Positions 24,647-34,638 are shown, counted from the stretch's first letter. The stretch: 38,904 nucleotides of DNA from Ruminococcus sp. (GCA_031262835.1 JAISGY010000011.1:1-38904), one strand, 5' to 3'. Translations and numbers: made by a program. Notes: generated by a model from the letters alone, not told the origin.

Positions 24647-25288
24647 TTACGCCGCCTTAATTTTATAGCGTTTTTTGCGCCGTTCCTTTTGGGTTTTAAT
24701 AACTTTCATGCGTGAAAAATCCTCGCGCTCTTTTTCTTCGAGCGATTCCGAGATAAATTTCACCGTCTTTTTATATCGCGGAATAACGATATTTTGAAGC
24801 GCGTTTGCCCTTGTTTGGGTCTTGCGGATTGAGTTTGTGAGGCGGTAGATTCCGTTGTCAACCTCCGCAAGTGCGGCTGTCATGACCTTTACCCTTTCAA
24901 AGCAGATATAAGCCTTGTCGATATGAACGTCCGTATTTAGGAATCCGTACAAAATCTGCGGCTTCTTTTCGTTAATTGAAACCTGCGGAAGTTCACACCC
25001 CATAACGCTCCGATACGTTACAACAAGGCTGTCCTCCATCGGCATACTGTCGGCAATATTACCGATAAGCCCGCGTGAGATATTCGCCATCTGGAGGGCG
25101 TGGTAAGCTTCAATATAGGTGCTGTCGATCGTCCCGCGAAGCTGTTTTGCCTTGTCAACCATCGACATTAATTCGCGGATGAGGATATTGCGCTTCTTGT
25201 CAAGGAGTTCGTAACCGAGCGTCGCAAGTGACAGTGATTTTTGCGTGTTGAGAAGGTTGCCTTTGGTTGGGAAAACTTGATCTGCCAT
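24647..25288 (-). CDS. ntpD: V-type ATPase subunit D (central stalk)
   Basis: The 213-residue protein is the coiled-coil central rotor shaft. It starts with the family pattern FPTKGNLLNTQKSLSLATLG, and the C-terminal helix is rich in Lys/Arg (KTQKERRKKRYKIKAA). Long helices span residues 10-80 and 130-205. GAGG precedes the ATG. It is the last ATPase gene, as in most bacterial A/V-type operons, 19 bases after subunit B. Confidence 0.95.
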   Translation of the reverse strand: MADQVFPTKGNLLNTQKSLSLATLGYELLDKKRNILIRELMSMVDKAKQLRGTIDSTYIEAYHALQMANISRGLIGNIADSMPMEDSLVVTYRSVMGCELPQVSINEKKPQILYGFLNTDVHIDKAYICFERVKVMTAALAEVDNGIYRLTNSIRKTQTRANALQNIVIPRYKKTVKFISESLEEKEREDFSRMKVIKTQKERRKKRYKIKAA

Positions 25289-25307
25289 CTATCCTCACCG
25301 CCTTTAG

Positions 25308-26714
25308 TTAAACTTTGTAATTCTCCGCCTTCTCCGGATCGTAGTGTTTATCAAGCATCTCTTCGGAAACCCTGTCAAGGAGGCTTCGCGGCATTGTTGA
25401 AAGGAGAGCCCAGCCAAGGTCAAGAGTTTCTTCGATTGTGCGGTTTTCGTCGGGACGTTGGGCAACGAAGTATTTTTCAAAAAGCTTGCCGAACTTCATG
25501 TACGCCTTGTCGGTGTCGGAAAGTTCGTCTTCGCCGATAACCTGAGCAAGTGCGCGTGCGTCTTGAACCTTCGCGTATGCGGCGAAAAGCTGGTTTGAAA
25601 CATCGGCGTGGTCGTCTCTTGTAAAGCCCTCGCCGATACCGTCCTTCATTAGCCTTGAAAGTGAGGGTAGGACGCTGATAGAAGGGTAAACACCGGTCTG
25701 GTCGAGGGTTCTGTCGAGAACAATCTGCCCCTCGGTAATGTAGCCCGTTAAGTCCGGCACAGGGTGTGTAATATCGTCGTTGGGCATCGTTAAAATCGGG
25801 ATTTGCGTAACCGAACCCTTCGCGGTGTTAATAATTCCGGCTCTTTCGTAGATTGACGCAAGGTCGGAATAGAGGTAGCCCGGGAAGCCTTTCCGCCCGG
25901 GAATTTCGCCCTTCGAGCTTGAAAATTCACGCACCGCCTCGGCGTAAGAGGTCATATCGGTAAGGATTACAAGGATATGCATATCCTTTTCAAACGCAAG
26001 GTATTCCGCAACCGCAAGTGCGCATCTCGGCGTTAAAATACGCTCAATAATCGGGTCGTTCGAGAGGTTCAAAAACATTACAACGCGAGAGAGAACGCCG
26101 GTTTCCTCAAAGGATTTGCGGAAATATTCCGCAACGTCGTTTTTAACCCCCATCGCCGCGAAGACGATTGCGAAATCATCGCTCGTAACGCCGCTGTCGT
26201 CGGTAATCTGCGCTTGACGTACAATCTGTACCGCAAGTTTATTGTGTGACAACCCCGAGCCCGAAAATATCGGGAGTTTTTGTCCGCGGATTAACGTCAT
26301 TAGCGCGTCAATCGCGGAAATTCCGGTACGTATATAATTTCGCGGATACTCGCGGGAAACAGGATTTAGGGGCTTTCCGTTAACATCGGCAGAGCTTTCG
26401 GCGAAGATATCCCCGAGCCCGTCAATAGGCTTCCCCGCGCCGGAGAAAACACGCCCCAAGAGGTCTGCCGAGAGGGGCATCTCCATCGGTTTCCCGATAA
26501 ATCTTGTGCGGGTATTCTCGAGGGACAGACCCTTCGTCCCCTCAAAAACCTGTAAAACAACCCGCCGTCCCTGTATTTCAACCACACGCCCCATGCGGTT
26601 TGTGCCGTTTTCAAGTTTAATCTCCACCATCTCGTCGTAAAACGCGTTCGTTACGTTATCGAGGACGATAAGCGGACCGTTAATTTCTTTTAAGCCGACA
26701 TATTGAAGTGCCAT
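25308..26714 (-). CDS. ntpB: V-type ATPase subunit B (regulatory, non-catalytic)
   Basis: The 468-residue subunit alternates with A in the V1 hexamer. The P-loop is degenerate ([12 protein letters not shown] in place of a GKT loop), as expected for B. Conserved elements include [37 protein letters not shown] and the C-terminal [10 protein letters not shown]. The start at ATG 26714 is supported by a GGAG/GGCGG region that overlaps the end of subunit A (TAG at 26724). The length matches the family. Confidence 0.96.
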   Translation of the reverse strand: MALQYVGLKEINGPLIVLDNVTNAFYDEMVEIKLENGTNRMGRVVEIQGRRVVLQVFEGTKGLSLENTRTRFIGKPMEMPLSADLLGRVFSGAGKPIDGLGDIFAESSADVNGKPLNPVSREYPRNYIRTGISAIDALMTLIRGQKLPIFSGSGLSHNKLAVQIVRQAQITDDSGVTSDDFAIVFAAMGVKNDVAEYFRKSFEETGVLSRVVMFLNLSNDPIIERILTPRCALAVAEYLAFEKDMHILVILTDMTSYAEAVREFSSSKGEIPGRKGFPGYLYSDLASIYERAGIINTAKGSVTQIPILTMPNDDITHPVPDLTGYITEGQIVLDRTLDQTGVYPSISVLPSLSRLMKDGIGEGFTRDDHADVSNQLFAAYAKVQDARALAQVIGEDELSDTDKAYMKFGKLFEKYFVAQRPDENRTIEETLDLGWALLSTMPRSLLDRVSEEMLDKHYDPEKAENYKV

Positions 26715-26723
26715 TATTTCCGC

Positions 26724-28475
26724 CTACTCCTTCTTAATGTTTTTGAGCGTTTCTTCAACTTCGGTGTCAAGAACGTTGAAGAGCTGCGGCTTGTCGTTGG
26801 GTATGTCGTATTTCATCTTCGTAACCTTCTCGAAAACCCCGGATTTCGTGATTTCCGAAACGGGAATTCCGCTCGCAACCGCCGCTTTGCACTTGTCATA
26901 AAGATGCAAGATACTGTTCATCATCTTAAACTGTTTATCGAGCGGTACGTAGGTGTCGTCTTTGTGGTAGGCGTTTTGTTGTAAAAATCCGATTCTTACT
27001 ACCGCTGCAATTTCAATTACAAGCTTCTGGTCTTCCGGCAAAACGTCCGAACCGATAAGCTTAACAATCTCCATGAGTTTGCTCTCCTCATGGAGGATAT
27101 TCGCAATCTGTTGGCGGTAGTTCATGAAGTTTATGTCAACATTGTCGTGGTAATATTCCGCAAGTTCGTCCGCGTATTCGGAGTAGCTGTCGTTCCAGTT
27201 TATCGCGGGGTAATGACGCGCATACGCCAAGTTTTTGTCAAGTGCCCAAAAGCACCGTACAAACCGCTTGGTATTTTGGGTAACAGGCTCGGAGAAGTCC
27301 GCGCCCTGCGGTGAAACTGCACCGATAATCGTTACCGAACCCTCACTGTCGGAAAGAGTATCAACATACCCCGCCCGCTCGTAAAATTCGGAAAGCCTTG
27401 ACGGAAGATACGCCGGGAAACCTTCCTCGGCGGGCATCTCCTCAAGACGGCCGCTTATTTCGCGGAGAGCCTCCGCCCAACGCGACGTCGAGTCCGCCAT
27501 AATTGCAATATGATAGCCCATGTCGCGATAATATTCCGCAAGGGTTATCCCGGTATAAATGCTCGCCTCACGTGCCGCAACAGGCATATTGGAGGTGTTC
27601 GCGATAAGGACTGTACGGTCGGTAAGGGCGTTCCCCGTCTTCGGGTCAACAAGCCCTGTGAACTCCTCAAGAACTTGCGTCATCTCGTTGCCGCGCTCTC
27701 CGCAGCCGATATAGACGATGATGTCCGCGTCGCACCACTTCGCAAGCTGATGCTGGGTCATGGTTTTTCCCGTGCCGAAGCCGCCCGGAATTGCCGCCGT
27801 GCCGCCTTTTGAAATGGGAATAATTGTGTCGATAATCCGCTGCCCGGTTATGAGCGGCTTTGAAACCGCAACGCGTTTTGCAATCGGGCGTGGAATTTTA
27901 ATCGGCCATTTTTGTGCAAGTTTAAGTTCATGTTCGGTCCCGTCGGCAGACTTCACAACCGCAATCTTCTCGGTTATGTTATACCATCCGTCGGGCGCAG
28001 TCCATGTTACCTTCCCGGAAACATCGGGAGGAATTAAAGATTTATGCAAAATTACCGGAGTTTCGGGACAGGTTGCAAAAATCTGCCCGCCGGTTACTCT
28101 GTCGCCGGATTTAATCGTAAGTGTAACGTTCCACTTTTTATCTTCTTCAAGCGTTGTAACAGAAGCACCCTCGGCAATAAACGCGCCGGTAACGGCTTCG
28201 AGGGACTTAAGCGGACGTTCAATTCCGTCGAAGATATTGGCAAGGATACCGGGACCGAGCGTCGCAGACATCGGCGCGCCCGAGCCTACAACAGGTTCGC
28301 CCGGCATAAGCCCGGTTGTCGATTCGTAAACCTGAATGGTCGTTTCGTCGGAATTTATGCCTATAATCTCGCCGATAAGCCGCTTCTTCCCGACGTACAC
28401 CATCTCCATCATGGAGAACGACTTCGTATCACGCACCTTTACAACAGGTCCGTTAATACCAAATACTGTATTCAA
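26724..28475 (-). CDS. ntpA: V-type ATPase subunit A (catalytic)
   Basis: This is the catalytic ATPase subunit, 583 residues from a TTG start at 28475. The TTG follows AGGGAGAA by 5 bases and yields the conserved opening NTVFGINGPVVKV. Upstream in-frame codons would overlap subunit E and add non-conserved residues. Walker A GGFGTGKT is at 231-238, followed by IVYIGCGERGNEM with the catalytic Glu and MADSTSRWAEALREISGR. The family-typical non-homologous insert is present (about 110-190). Three other genes of this block (subunit C, the UPF0210 gene and the GNAT) also use TTG. Confidence 0.95.
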   Translation of the reverse strand: MNTVFGINGPVVKVRDTKSFSMMEMVYVGKKRLIGEIIGINSDETTIQVYESTTGLMPGEPVVGSGAPMSATLGPGILANIFDGIERPLKSLEAVTGAFIAEGASVTTLEEDKKWNVTLTIKSGDRVTGGQIFATCPETPVILHKSLIPPDVSGKVTWTAPDGWYNITEKIAVVKSADGTEHELKLAQKWPIKIPRPIAKRVAVSKPLITGQRIIDTIIPISKGGTAAIPGGFGTGKTMTQHQLAKWCDADIIVYIGCGERGNEMTQVLEEFTGLVDPKTGNALTDRTVLIANTSNMPVAAREASIYTGITLAEYYRDMGYHIAIMADSTSRWAEALREISGRLEEMPAEEGFPAYLPSRLSEFYERAGYVDTLSDSEGSVTIIGAVSPQGADFSEPVTQNTKRFVRCFWALDKNLAYARHYPAINWNDSYSEYADELAEYYHDNVDINFMNYRQQIANILHEESKLMEIVKLIGSDVLPEDQKLVIEIAAVVRIGFLQQNAYHKDDTYVPLDKQFKMMNSILHLYDKCKAAVASGIPVSEITKSGVFEKVTKMKYDIPNDKPQLFNVLDTEVEETLKNIKKE

Positions 28476-28506
28476 TGTAATTCTCCCTCTGTTTTTACCG
28501 ATTATT

Positions 28507-29088
28507 TTAAGCAAAGATGTTTCGGTTGGTAAACAGGACGCGCTGTTCGTCAATCGCGCCGTCAAAGGTTTTATCAATTATTGTTCCGTTATGTTTATTG
28601 TAGATTGAATAGCCGCCGAAACGAATCATGCTGTCGGGGACAAACGTTATGTTGTCGGTGTCAACTGCAATTTTAAGGACCTCCGAAAAATGCATATCCT
28701 CGGGAGCAAGCGCAATCTCCGACCCGCTCTCAATATTCACCATAGCAAGTTTCTTTGAAAGAATATCAATGTAATCCTTCGACCTGCGAATTTCTTTAAG
28801 CTTATCTTCAACCTCTTTAAAAAGCTGTTCGGTAAGTTCTTCGCGGTGCTTTAGTATCTCTTTTTTTGCGGTAAATTCGTTTTGGGAAACCTGTCTCGTA
28901 ATCTTTTGTGTAATTCGCTTGCAGTTCGTTTCATAGAGTTTCGACGCCTGTTCTTCGGCTTGGGTTTTTGCGTCGGAAAGGATACTGTCGCGCTCGGTTT
29001 CCGCGCCGTTTATGATAACTGCAACCTTACTGTCAATGTCTTCATTTACCGCGTCGATAAAACGCGATAACTTCGCATCATCTGCCAT
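28507..29088 (-). CDS. ntpE: V-type ATPase subunit E (peripheral stalk)
   Basis: The 193-residue protein has a long N-terminal helix (about 10-95, rich in Glu/Lys/Gln) and a globular C-terminal half ending in IIDKTFDGAIDEQR, the usual E-subunit signature. It forms the peripheral stalk with the G/H subunit. GAGAGGTG precedes the ATG at 29088. Subunit A starts 31 bases after its stop. Confidence 0.9.
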   Translation of the reverse strand: MADDAKLSRFIDAVNEDIDSKVAVIINGAETERDSILSDAKTQAEEQASKLYETNCKRITQKITRQVSQNEFTAKKEILKHREELTEQLFKEVEDKLKEIRRSKDYIDILSKKLAMVNIESGSEIALAPEDMHFSEVLKIAVDTDNITFVPDSMIRFGGYSIYNKHNGTIIDKTFDGAIDEQRVLFTNRNIFA

Positions 29089-29103
29089 TTTTTATAACAC
29101 CTC

Positions 29104-29412
29104 TCAGAGCTTAAGTCCAATTGCCGACTCGATATATTTCGCGATATTATCGGTAACATTAACCGACGCATGGCGGTCGGGTATTTCGACAATAAGCGGA
29201 CTGCGGCGGTTAAGTTTTAAGTCGAACACAAAATCGGGAGCAAGGTTAAAAAGTCTGCTTGTTATTAAGATAACAGCGGTTTCCTTAACCTCCATCGCGT
29301 TAAGCAATGCGTCCTTGAATTCCTTCTTTTCATGCACAACAATTCCGTCAACTCCGGCAAGCCGCATACCTACCTGTGTGTCAACATTATCGGAAATAAG
29401 GTAAAAATTCAT
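29104..29412 (-). CDS. ntpG: V-type ATPase subunit F (central stalk)
   Basis: The 102-residue Rossmann-like subunit starts at ATG 29412 (MNFYLISDNVDTQVGMRLAG). The family length is about 100 residues. A longer in-frame reading to 29607 would overlap the K gene and is a shadow of it. Typical features are the DxxTxxGxRLAG-like start (here DNVDTQVGMRLAG), ILITSRLFNLAPDF in the middle and LIVEIPDRHAS near the end. It binds the D shaft. The name follows Enterococcus, where this subunit is NtpG. Confidence 0.92.
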   Translation of the reverse strand: MNFYLISDNVDTQVGMRLAGVDGIVVHEKKEFKDALLNAMEVKETAVILITSRLFNLAPDFVFDLKLNRRSPLIVEIPDRHASVNVTDNIAKYIESAIGLKL

Positions 29413-29425
29413 AGTTTTGATTCCG

Positions 29426-29872
29426 TTAAGATTGGAATATGAGGAGGAAGGCGATAAGGAGACCGTAGATAGCAACGCCTTCGCCGAGGGCAACGAAGAT
29501 AAGCGATTTTGAGAAGGAAGAAGGGTCTTCCGAAACCGCGCCGATAGCCGCCGGAGCCGCCTTGCCAACCGCAATACCGCACCCGAGCGAGCCGAGCCCG
29601 ACCGCAAGTGCCGCGCCGATATAAGCGAACGCCTTATCAGACATACCGGAAGCCGCAGTTGCCGCAGTCGCTTCTGTAGTCGCTGCCGCTTCGTCTGCCG
29701 CCGAAACGCTTATCGGAACAGCTATACAGAGGGAAAGTACCGCGAAGAATGCGCAGAGGTTCGCTATTATTGCCTTTTTAACGTTTCTGCCCTTTTTGGG
29801 TTTAATGAAAAAGGGGACGAAAAGGAGCGCGGTTACTATTAAGGGGAGTATGAAAATTAATGCTATGCTCAT
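29426..29872 (-). CDS. ntpK: V-type ATPase subunit K (rotor proteolipid) with extra N-terminal hairpin
   Basis: The 148-residue membrane protein has four hydrophobic helices. Helices 3-4 (about 81-105 and 122-147) form the usual proteolipid hairpin, with the ion-binding Glu in VALGEGVAIYG (E131). Helices 1-2 (3-23 and 34-57) have no acidic residue, and an Ala/Thr linker (61-75) follows an A-x-A-like sequence. The Gln and Ser/Thr that help bind Na+ in sodium rotor subunits are Cys98 and Gly/Val here, so I infer protons are more likely, with modest confidence. GTGAGG precedes the ATG. Confidence 0.9.
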   Translation of the reverse strand: MSIALIFILPLIVTALLFVPFFIKPKKGRNVKKAIIANLCAFFAVLSLCIAVPISVSAADEAAATTEATAATAASGMSDKAFAYIGAALAVGLGSLGCGIAVGKAAPAAIGAVSEDPSSFSKSLIFVALGEGVAIYGLLIAFLLIFQS

Positions 29873-29890
29873 GGTTTTTAATTACCTCAC

Positions 29891-31846
29891 TTAATTTTTT
29901 TCGATAACATGAGTTTGAAGCTTAACGGGGGTGAATGCCTTGCCGTTGCCTTTGTAGAAGCGGGAGAATATTTCGTAAAACTCGAGTCTTAAAACCTGAA
30001 TTGCGACAATGAAGCCTTCAAGACCCATTACGAAGAGGTTGCCGAAGATAACAATTGCGATGTTCGGATGACCGCTCTCGACCCCTGCAAGGAGCATTAC
30101 CACCGACATCATTATCGCGTGGGAGAGGACAAATCCGCCGATTCTGACAAAGGACAGCGCGTTTGAAGCGTAACCTAACAGGAACTCGAAAAGCTCAAAG
30201 AAGTTTGTTGCAATAAACTCGCCGGGACTGCCGAATTTGTAAGGTTCGCGCTTTATCCAAGACGACAGCGGGTCGCGCAAAAACATTACAAGGAGCGGCA
30301 GGACAACAACGAGGACTATATAAAGCGGCGTTACAATCCCCCAGCCTAAAACCATCGACAGAAGCATTACAAGTATTCCGACGAAGAATATGAGTCCGGC
30401 AATACCGTTGTTGGCGAAGAGTGCTTCTTCGTATTCCTTCGCCCTTACGCCCGTGACGATGTTGATGACAATTGAGATTATCATTATTATTACGCCGAGG
30501 GCAATTGCGCCGATTATTATCGGCAGGGCATTCGCCGTGTTTGCGGTATGGAACGGGAGAATTCCTCCGAGCCCGATTGCGGTGAAGAAGTGGGTGAAGA
30601 AAGGCAGGTCTTCAAAGCCGAAGAGGCTTCCGAATAAAAACCCGAATATCATACTCGAACAGCCGATTCGTTCCATTATCCGCCCGAGCGCCATTCTTTT
30701 TCTGTGCCATAAAATGAATCCCAAGAGCGCGACGCAGAAACCGTGCCCGACGTCGCCGAACATCATTCCGAAAAGGAGTGTGTAGGTTATCGCGACAAGG
30801 TTTGTCGGATTGAAACCGTTGTACGACGGAAGTCCGTACATCTCGACAAACATTCCGAAAGGTTCGGAGAACTTGTTGTTATTAAGCTTAATCGGGGGCT
30901 TTAGTTTTCCGTTCTCCTCCGCCGGCTGCATGACGATTGAAACGCTTGTGATTTCCCTGAATATTGACTCGAATTCGTCGTTGAAGGAGGAGGGGATAAA
31001 CCCGACAATGTAGAATTTCGAGTTAACAACAGCCGCCTTGCTCCGCAGCTCGAATTGGTCGTGTTGAGTTAAAATCCGCGAGTAAACTTTATTGAGATGA
31101 GTTTTTTCTGTCGCTAAAATTTCGGCAATATTGTCTTCGCAATCTTCAATTCCGGCTTTGTCCTCCGCGATAGCCTTGTTCATAGCGTCAACCGCGTCAA
31201 CGCCCACGCCCTCGACAAAATCGGGTATTCGCATACGCTCGAAATAGAGGCTGTCGAATATCTCGTCAACTTCCGCGGAATAATTAACCGGGACAAAATA
31301 CACTCCCCAATAGAACTCTTTTTCTTTCGAGAAATATGTGAAATAGAAGACCTTTTCGTTATAGTAAGGCAGTTTCGCGTAGCTGTCAACGGGAATCCGC
31401 CCGAAACGCACTTTAATATGTTCGCAGTGGAAGAGCCGTTGGAAGTCAACACTCATTCCCTCAAGGTGCTCAATCTGGAAAAGTGCCTGCTCATGTACCG
31501 AAAGGGACTCGTTAAGGTCTTTTTTCTTCTCGGCGTATTTTTCAAGCTTTTCGAGTGTCTTCTTAAGATAACCGTTAACCGCTTCAACGGTCTTGTTGTC
31601 AATATCGGAGTAATCGACAAATTCATAGTTAACATTATATCTTGCGGAAATTTCCTGAAGCGTCTTAAGCGGCGCGATATAGGGGTTAGCTTCCTTATCG
31701 GTATTAAATCCGCGCTTTTTATCCGCAAGCCCCGTTGCCGATTCAATATGAAAGCAGCCGCATTCCGACAGTTTAAGAAGCGTAATGTCAAGGTCTTTCG
31801 TCATTCCGGCGATGTTAACGAGTGTCATTCTTTCAATTGATGCCAT
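29891..31846 (-). CDS. ntpI: V-type ATPase subunit I (membrane stator, a-subunit type)
   Basis: The 651-residue protein has a cytoplasmic N-terminal half (about 1-335) with coiled-coil segments and a membrane half with 7-8 hydrophobic helices. The latter includes FGMMFGDVGHGF near residue 365 and the C-terminal FVRIGGFVLSHAIM, which carries the conserved Arg facing the rotor. It forms the ion half-channels and joins the peripheral stalks. The ribosome site is a run of G residues (AAGGGGGGAC) before the ATG. It lies between C and K. Confidence 0.95.
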   Translation of the reverse strand: MASIERMTLVNIAGMTKDLDITLLKLSECGCFHIESATGLADKKRGFNTDKEANPYIAPLKTLQEISARYNVNYEFVDYSDIDNKTVEAVNGYLKKTLEKLEKYAEKKKDLNESLSVHEQALFQIEHLEGMSVDFQRLFHCEHIKVRFGRIPVDSYAKLPYYNEKVFYFTYFSKEKEFYWGVYFVPVNYSAEVDEIFDSLYFERMRIPDFVEGVGVDAVDAMNKAIAEDKAGIEDCEDNIAEILATEKTHLNKVYSRILTQHDQFELRSKAAVVNSKFYIVGFIPSSFNDEFESIFREITSVSIVMQPAEENGKLKPPIKLNNNKFSEPFGMFVEMYGLPSYNGFNPTNLVAITYTLLFGMMFGDVGHGFCVALLGFILWHRKRMALGRIMERIGCSSMIFGFLFGSLFGFEDLPFFTHFFTAIGLGGILPFHTANTANALPIIIGAIALGVIIMIISIVINIVTGVRAKEYEEALFANNGIAGLIFFVGILVMLLSMVLGWGIVTPLYIVLVVVLPLLVMFLRDPLSSWIKREPYKFGSPGEFIATNFFELFEFLLGYASNALSFVRIGGFVLSHAIMMSVVMLLAGVESGHPNIAIVIFGNLFVMGLEGFIVAIQVLRLEFYEIFSRFYKGNGKAFTPVKLQTHVIEKN

Positions 31847-31860
31847 GATGTCCCCCCTTT

Positions 31861-32898
31861 TTATATTATTATCATATCAAACAGTTCTTTCTCTGAAAGA
31901 CCGTATCGTATTCCCTCAATAATTGTCGTTATATTGTTCACTTCCGTTTCAAAGAGGAACATATAGGCGTACACGGAAAGCATGGGAGAAGTTGAGGTGT
32001 GGAGCGCGTGGCGGGCGTATTGATAACGAAGCTTTTGTGCCTCAATTTCAAGGTCGCCGTTAATCTCAATCCCCCTCGCCGTCATAACCCGCCCGTAATA
32101 GCTGTGGGAAAAACGAGCGATAAACTCTTTTCCGTCCGGCGCGTTCATGAGGTCGTTTCTGATTGCGGAGTTGAGTTTCCCCGGGAAGGGCAGCATATTC
32201 GCGCGGATTTTTTCCGGCGTATACTCGAAATATTCTGTCATTCGATAGGCGTTAATTATATTGATTAACTCAATATCTATCGTTATAAGGTTATAGAGCG
32301 GTTTCGATTCTTCCGTCTGAAAATAATCGGAGCTTAAAATGTGTTCGTAAAGGTAACTCCGAAGTGCCTTTTCAATCGGGTTATAGTCGAGCTTTCCGCT
32401 TTTTCGGAGCGGGATTTTCGCGATAATATCATCGTAAGGCGTCTTAACAAGGGCTTTTAGCAGGTCCTCTCTTGTGCGCGCTTTAGCAAGTTCTATCTGT
32501 GAAAATCTTGTCAGTTTATCAAGATACATCGGCATCTTTTCGATGTGCTGTTCGGACTTTGCGTTGATGTAATGAACCGCATTGAGTATCTCGCGGACTT
32601 CCGCCTGAATCTGACGGTAGTCGAAGAAGACTTCCCCCGCGATATGTTCAAAGCTTGTTATTTTAAGATAGTTGTCGTAAATGCTTCTGCGGAGTAGGTC
32701 TTCGAGCATTCCGCGGTGAATGGTGTTTGAATTTATACCGGAGAGGGTTTCGCTGTAGTTTTGTTTATTCCGTAACATCTCCGCAATATCGGAGATACGG
32801 CGTTGGGCGGCAAGCTCGTTATAATCGGAAACCTTCATACGCTTACCGTACATAGCACGAAGCTTTGCAACCGTTGCGTTATGGTCGTCAATCCTCAA
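31861..32898 (-). CDS. ntpC: V-type ATPase subunit C (rotor adaptor, d-type)
   Basis: The 345-residue, mostly helical protein couples the central stalk to the K ring. The family pattern includes AKLRAMYGKRM near the start, YDNYLKITSFEH at about 74 and the TTIIEGIRYGLSEKE tail. The start is TTG at 32898 after a GGGGGG run. It precedes subunit I here, whereas in the Enterococcus ntp operon C follows E, so the gene order differs. Confidence 0.93.
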   Translation of the reverse strand: MRIDDHNATVAKLRAMYGKRMKVSDYNELAAQRRISDIAEMLRNKQNYSETLSGINSNTIHRGMLEDLLRRSIYDNYLKITSFEHIAGEVFFDYRQIQAEVREILNAVHYINAKSEQHIEKMPMYLDKLTRFSQIELAKARTREDLLKALVKTPYDDIIAKIPLRKSGKLDYNPIEKALRSYLYEHILSSDYFQTEESKPLYNLITIDIELINIINAYRMTEYFEYTPEKIRANMLPFPGKLNSAIRNDLMNAPDGKEFIARFSHSYYGRVMTARGIEINGDLEIEAQKLRYQYARHALHTSTSPMLSVYAYMFLFETEVNNITTIIEGIRYGLSEKELFDMIII

Positions 32899-32934
32899 AG
32901 TTTTCCCCCCACTTGACTTATATCTTAACTCATT

Positions 32935-33249
32935 TTAAGCGTTTATGATCGCCTTAACTATTTCGTCTACCCAGCCTTTGCCTTTTTCCGCAAATATGTT
33001 GTCAACACGCTTAAGCTCCGACTCTTTATTCTGCTCAATTTCGGCGTTTTTAACTTCCGCTTTTTCGTTCTCGGATTTTTCAACGAGGGCAAGTTTCTCC
33101 TGCGTTTTCTTAAGCTTGTCGGAGATTATATCGTCGCGTTCTGTTTTCGCGGTTGCGATAATCTGTATCCGCTTTTTGTCCGCATCAGCCATCTTTTCCT
33201 TAGCCTGCTCGTCTATCTCGATTATATCGGAGATTATGTTCTCTTCCAT
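32935..33249 (-). CDS. ntpF: V-type ATPase subunit G/H (peripheral stalk helix)
   Basis: The 104-residue protein is nearly one long charged helix (residues 8-85), with a conserved C-terminal WVDEIVKAIINA. This is the stalk partner of subunit E (NtpF in Enterococcus). GGGGTG lies before the ATG at 33249. It is the first ATPase gene of the block, 15 bases after the UPF0210 gene. Confidence 0.88.
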   Translation of the reverse strand: MEENIISDIIEIDEQAKEKMADADKKRIQIIATAKTERDDIISDKLKKTQEKLALVEKSENEKAEVKNAEIEQNKESELKRVDNIFAEKGKGWVDEIVKAIINA

Positions 33250-33264
33250 CTTTTTTCACCCCTA

Positions 33265-34623
33265 TCAGTTTTTTAAGCTATGCATCGGCGCAGGGATAAG
33301 TCCGCCGCGGCTGATGAATTTTGCGGGAGAGTAGGTGTTTACAGGCATAACGGGACCTTTTCCGAAAAGCCCTCCCCAGTCGAGTTCGTCGCCGGGTTTC
33401 ATGCCGATTGCGGGGATTATACGGACTGCCGTTGTCTTCCCGTTAACCATTCCGATTGCCGCTTCGTCTGCGATTATTGCCGCAATTGTCTCGGGGGTTG
33501 TGTCACCGGGGATTATTACCATATCTATACCGACGGAACAAACCGCCGTCATAGCTTCAAGCTTTTCAATTGTGAGCGAACCGCATTCTGCGGCTTCGAT
33601 CATTCCGGCATCCTCCGAAACGGGGATAAATGCACCGGAGAGCCCGCCGATTTTAGAGCAAGCCATTACTCCGCCCTTCTTAACGGCATCGTTAAGGAGC
33701 GCGAGAGCCGCCGTTGTCCCCGGGCAGCCGCATTTTTCAAGACCGATTTCCTCCAAGATATGGGCGACAGAATCCCCAATCGCAGGCGTCGGCGCAAGAG
33801 AGAGGTCAACTATCCCGAACGGAACGCCGAGCCTTTTCGCCGCAACCGTCCCGACAAGCTGTCCCACGCGGGTTATTTTATATGAAGTCTTCTTTATAAC
33901 ATCGGCAATTTCGGTTATGTCGGCATCCTTAAATCTCGACAGAGCGGAGCGAACCACCCCCGGACCCGATACGCCGACGTTTATTATACAGTCCGGCTCA
34001 CCCACGCCATGGAAAGCACCCGCCATAAACGGGTTATCGTCAACGGCGTTGCAGAAAACAACAAGCTTTGCCGCGCCGAAACATTTATCACTCACGGTGC
34101 GCTCGGCGGTTTCTTTTACAATTTTGCCCATAAGTCCGCAAGCGTCAAGGTTAATCCCGGTCTTTGTGCTTCCGATATTGACAGAAGAACAAACGCGGGA
34201 GGTTTCCGACAGTGCCTCGGGGATTGACTCGATGAGTTCATACTCCCCGGCTGAAAAGCCCTTCTGAACAAGCGCGGTATAGCCGCCGATGAGGTTTACC
34301 CCGACCGTCTCCGCCGCCCTGTCCATAGTTTTCGCGAAGGGCACGGGCGATTTGCCTTTACAAGCCGCCGAAATAAGCGATATAGGCGTAATTGAGAGAC
34401 GCTTGTTAATTATGGGAATACCGTATTCTTTTTCTATAGTATTACCAACAAACACAAGATTCTCCGCTTTTTTGCATATTTTATCGTAAATTTTCGTGTT
34501 GGCTTTAGTTATATCGGAGTCAATGCAATCGGTGAGGCTAATCCCCATCGTTATTGTTCGTATATCAAGGTTTTCATCTTGAATCATACGAATGGTTTCT
34601 AAAATATCGGAAGTGTTTACCAA
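33265..34623 (-). CDS. UPF0210/DUF711 family protein
   Basis: The 452-residue protein belongs to the UPF0210 (DUF711) family, related to glycyl-radical enzyme folds but lacking a proven function. It is Gly-rich, with [11 protein letters not shown] near residue 28, [12 protein letters not shown] at about 73, and a C-terminal glycine-rich portion. The TTG start at 34623 follows GGAGGG by 6 bases. Its genomic partner is the small ACT protein directly upstream, an association found in many Firmicutes. The pair precedes the V-ATPase genes here, and a link to ATPase function is not shown. Confidence 0.88.
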   Translation of the reverse strand: MVNTSDILETIRMIQDENLDIRTITMGISLTDCIDSDITKANTKIYDKICKKAENLVFVGNTIEKEYGIPIINKRLSITPISLISAACKGKSPVPFAKTMDRAAETVGVNLIGGYTALVQKGFSAGEYELIESIPEALSETSRVCSSVNIGSTKTGINLDACGLMGKIVKETAERTVSDKCFGAAKLVVFCNAVDDNPFMAGAFHGVGEPDCIINVGVSGPGVVRSALSRFKDADITEIADVIKKTSYKITRVGQLVGTVAAKRLGVPFGIVDLSLAPTPAIGDSVAHILEEIGLEKCGCPGTTAALALLNDAVKKGGVMACSKIGGLSGAFIPVSEDAGMIEAAECGSLTIEKLEAMTAVCSVGIDMVIIPGDTTPETIAAIIADEAAIGMVNGKTTAVRIIPAIGMKPGDELDWGGLFGKGPVMPVNTYSPAKFISRGGLIPAPMHSLKN

Positions 34624-34638
34624 AATATTCCCTCCGCC

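Noticed and set aside
28476-28577. Upstream start for subunit A
   Set aside because: It would overlap subunit E and add 34 residues with no homology. The TTG at 28475 has a good ribosome site and gives the conserved first residues.
29413-29607. N-terminal extension of subunit F
   Set aside because: It lies out of frame on top of the K gene, is rich in Ser/Arg without conservation, and makes F far too long.
33335-34267. A 310-codon plus-strand open frame opposite the UPF0210 gene
   Set aside because: It is the antisense shadow of a conserved gene, has low-complexity Ser/Pro/Ile content and no recognisable domain.
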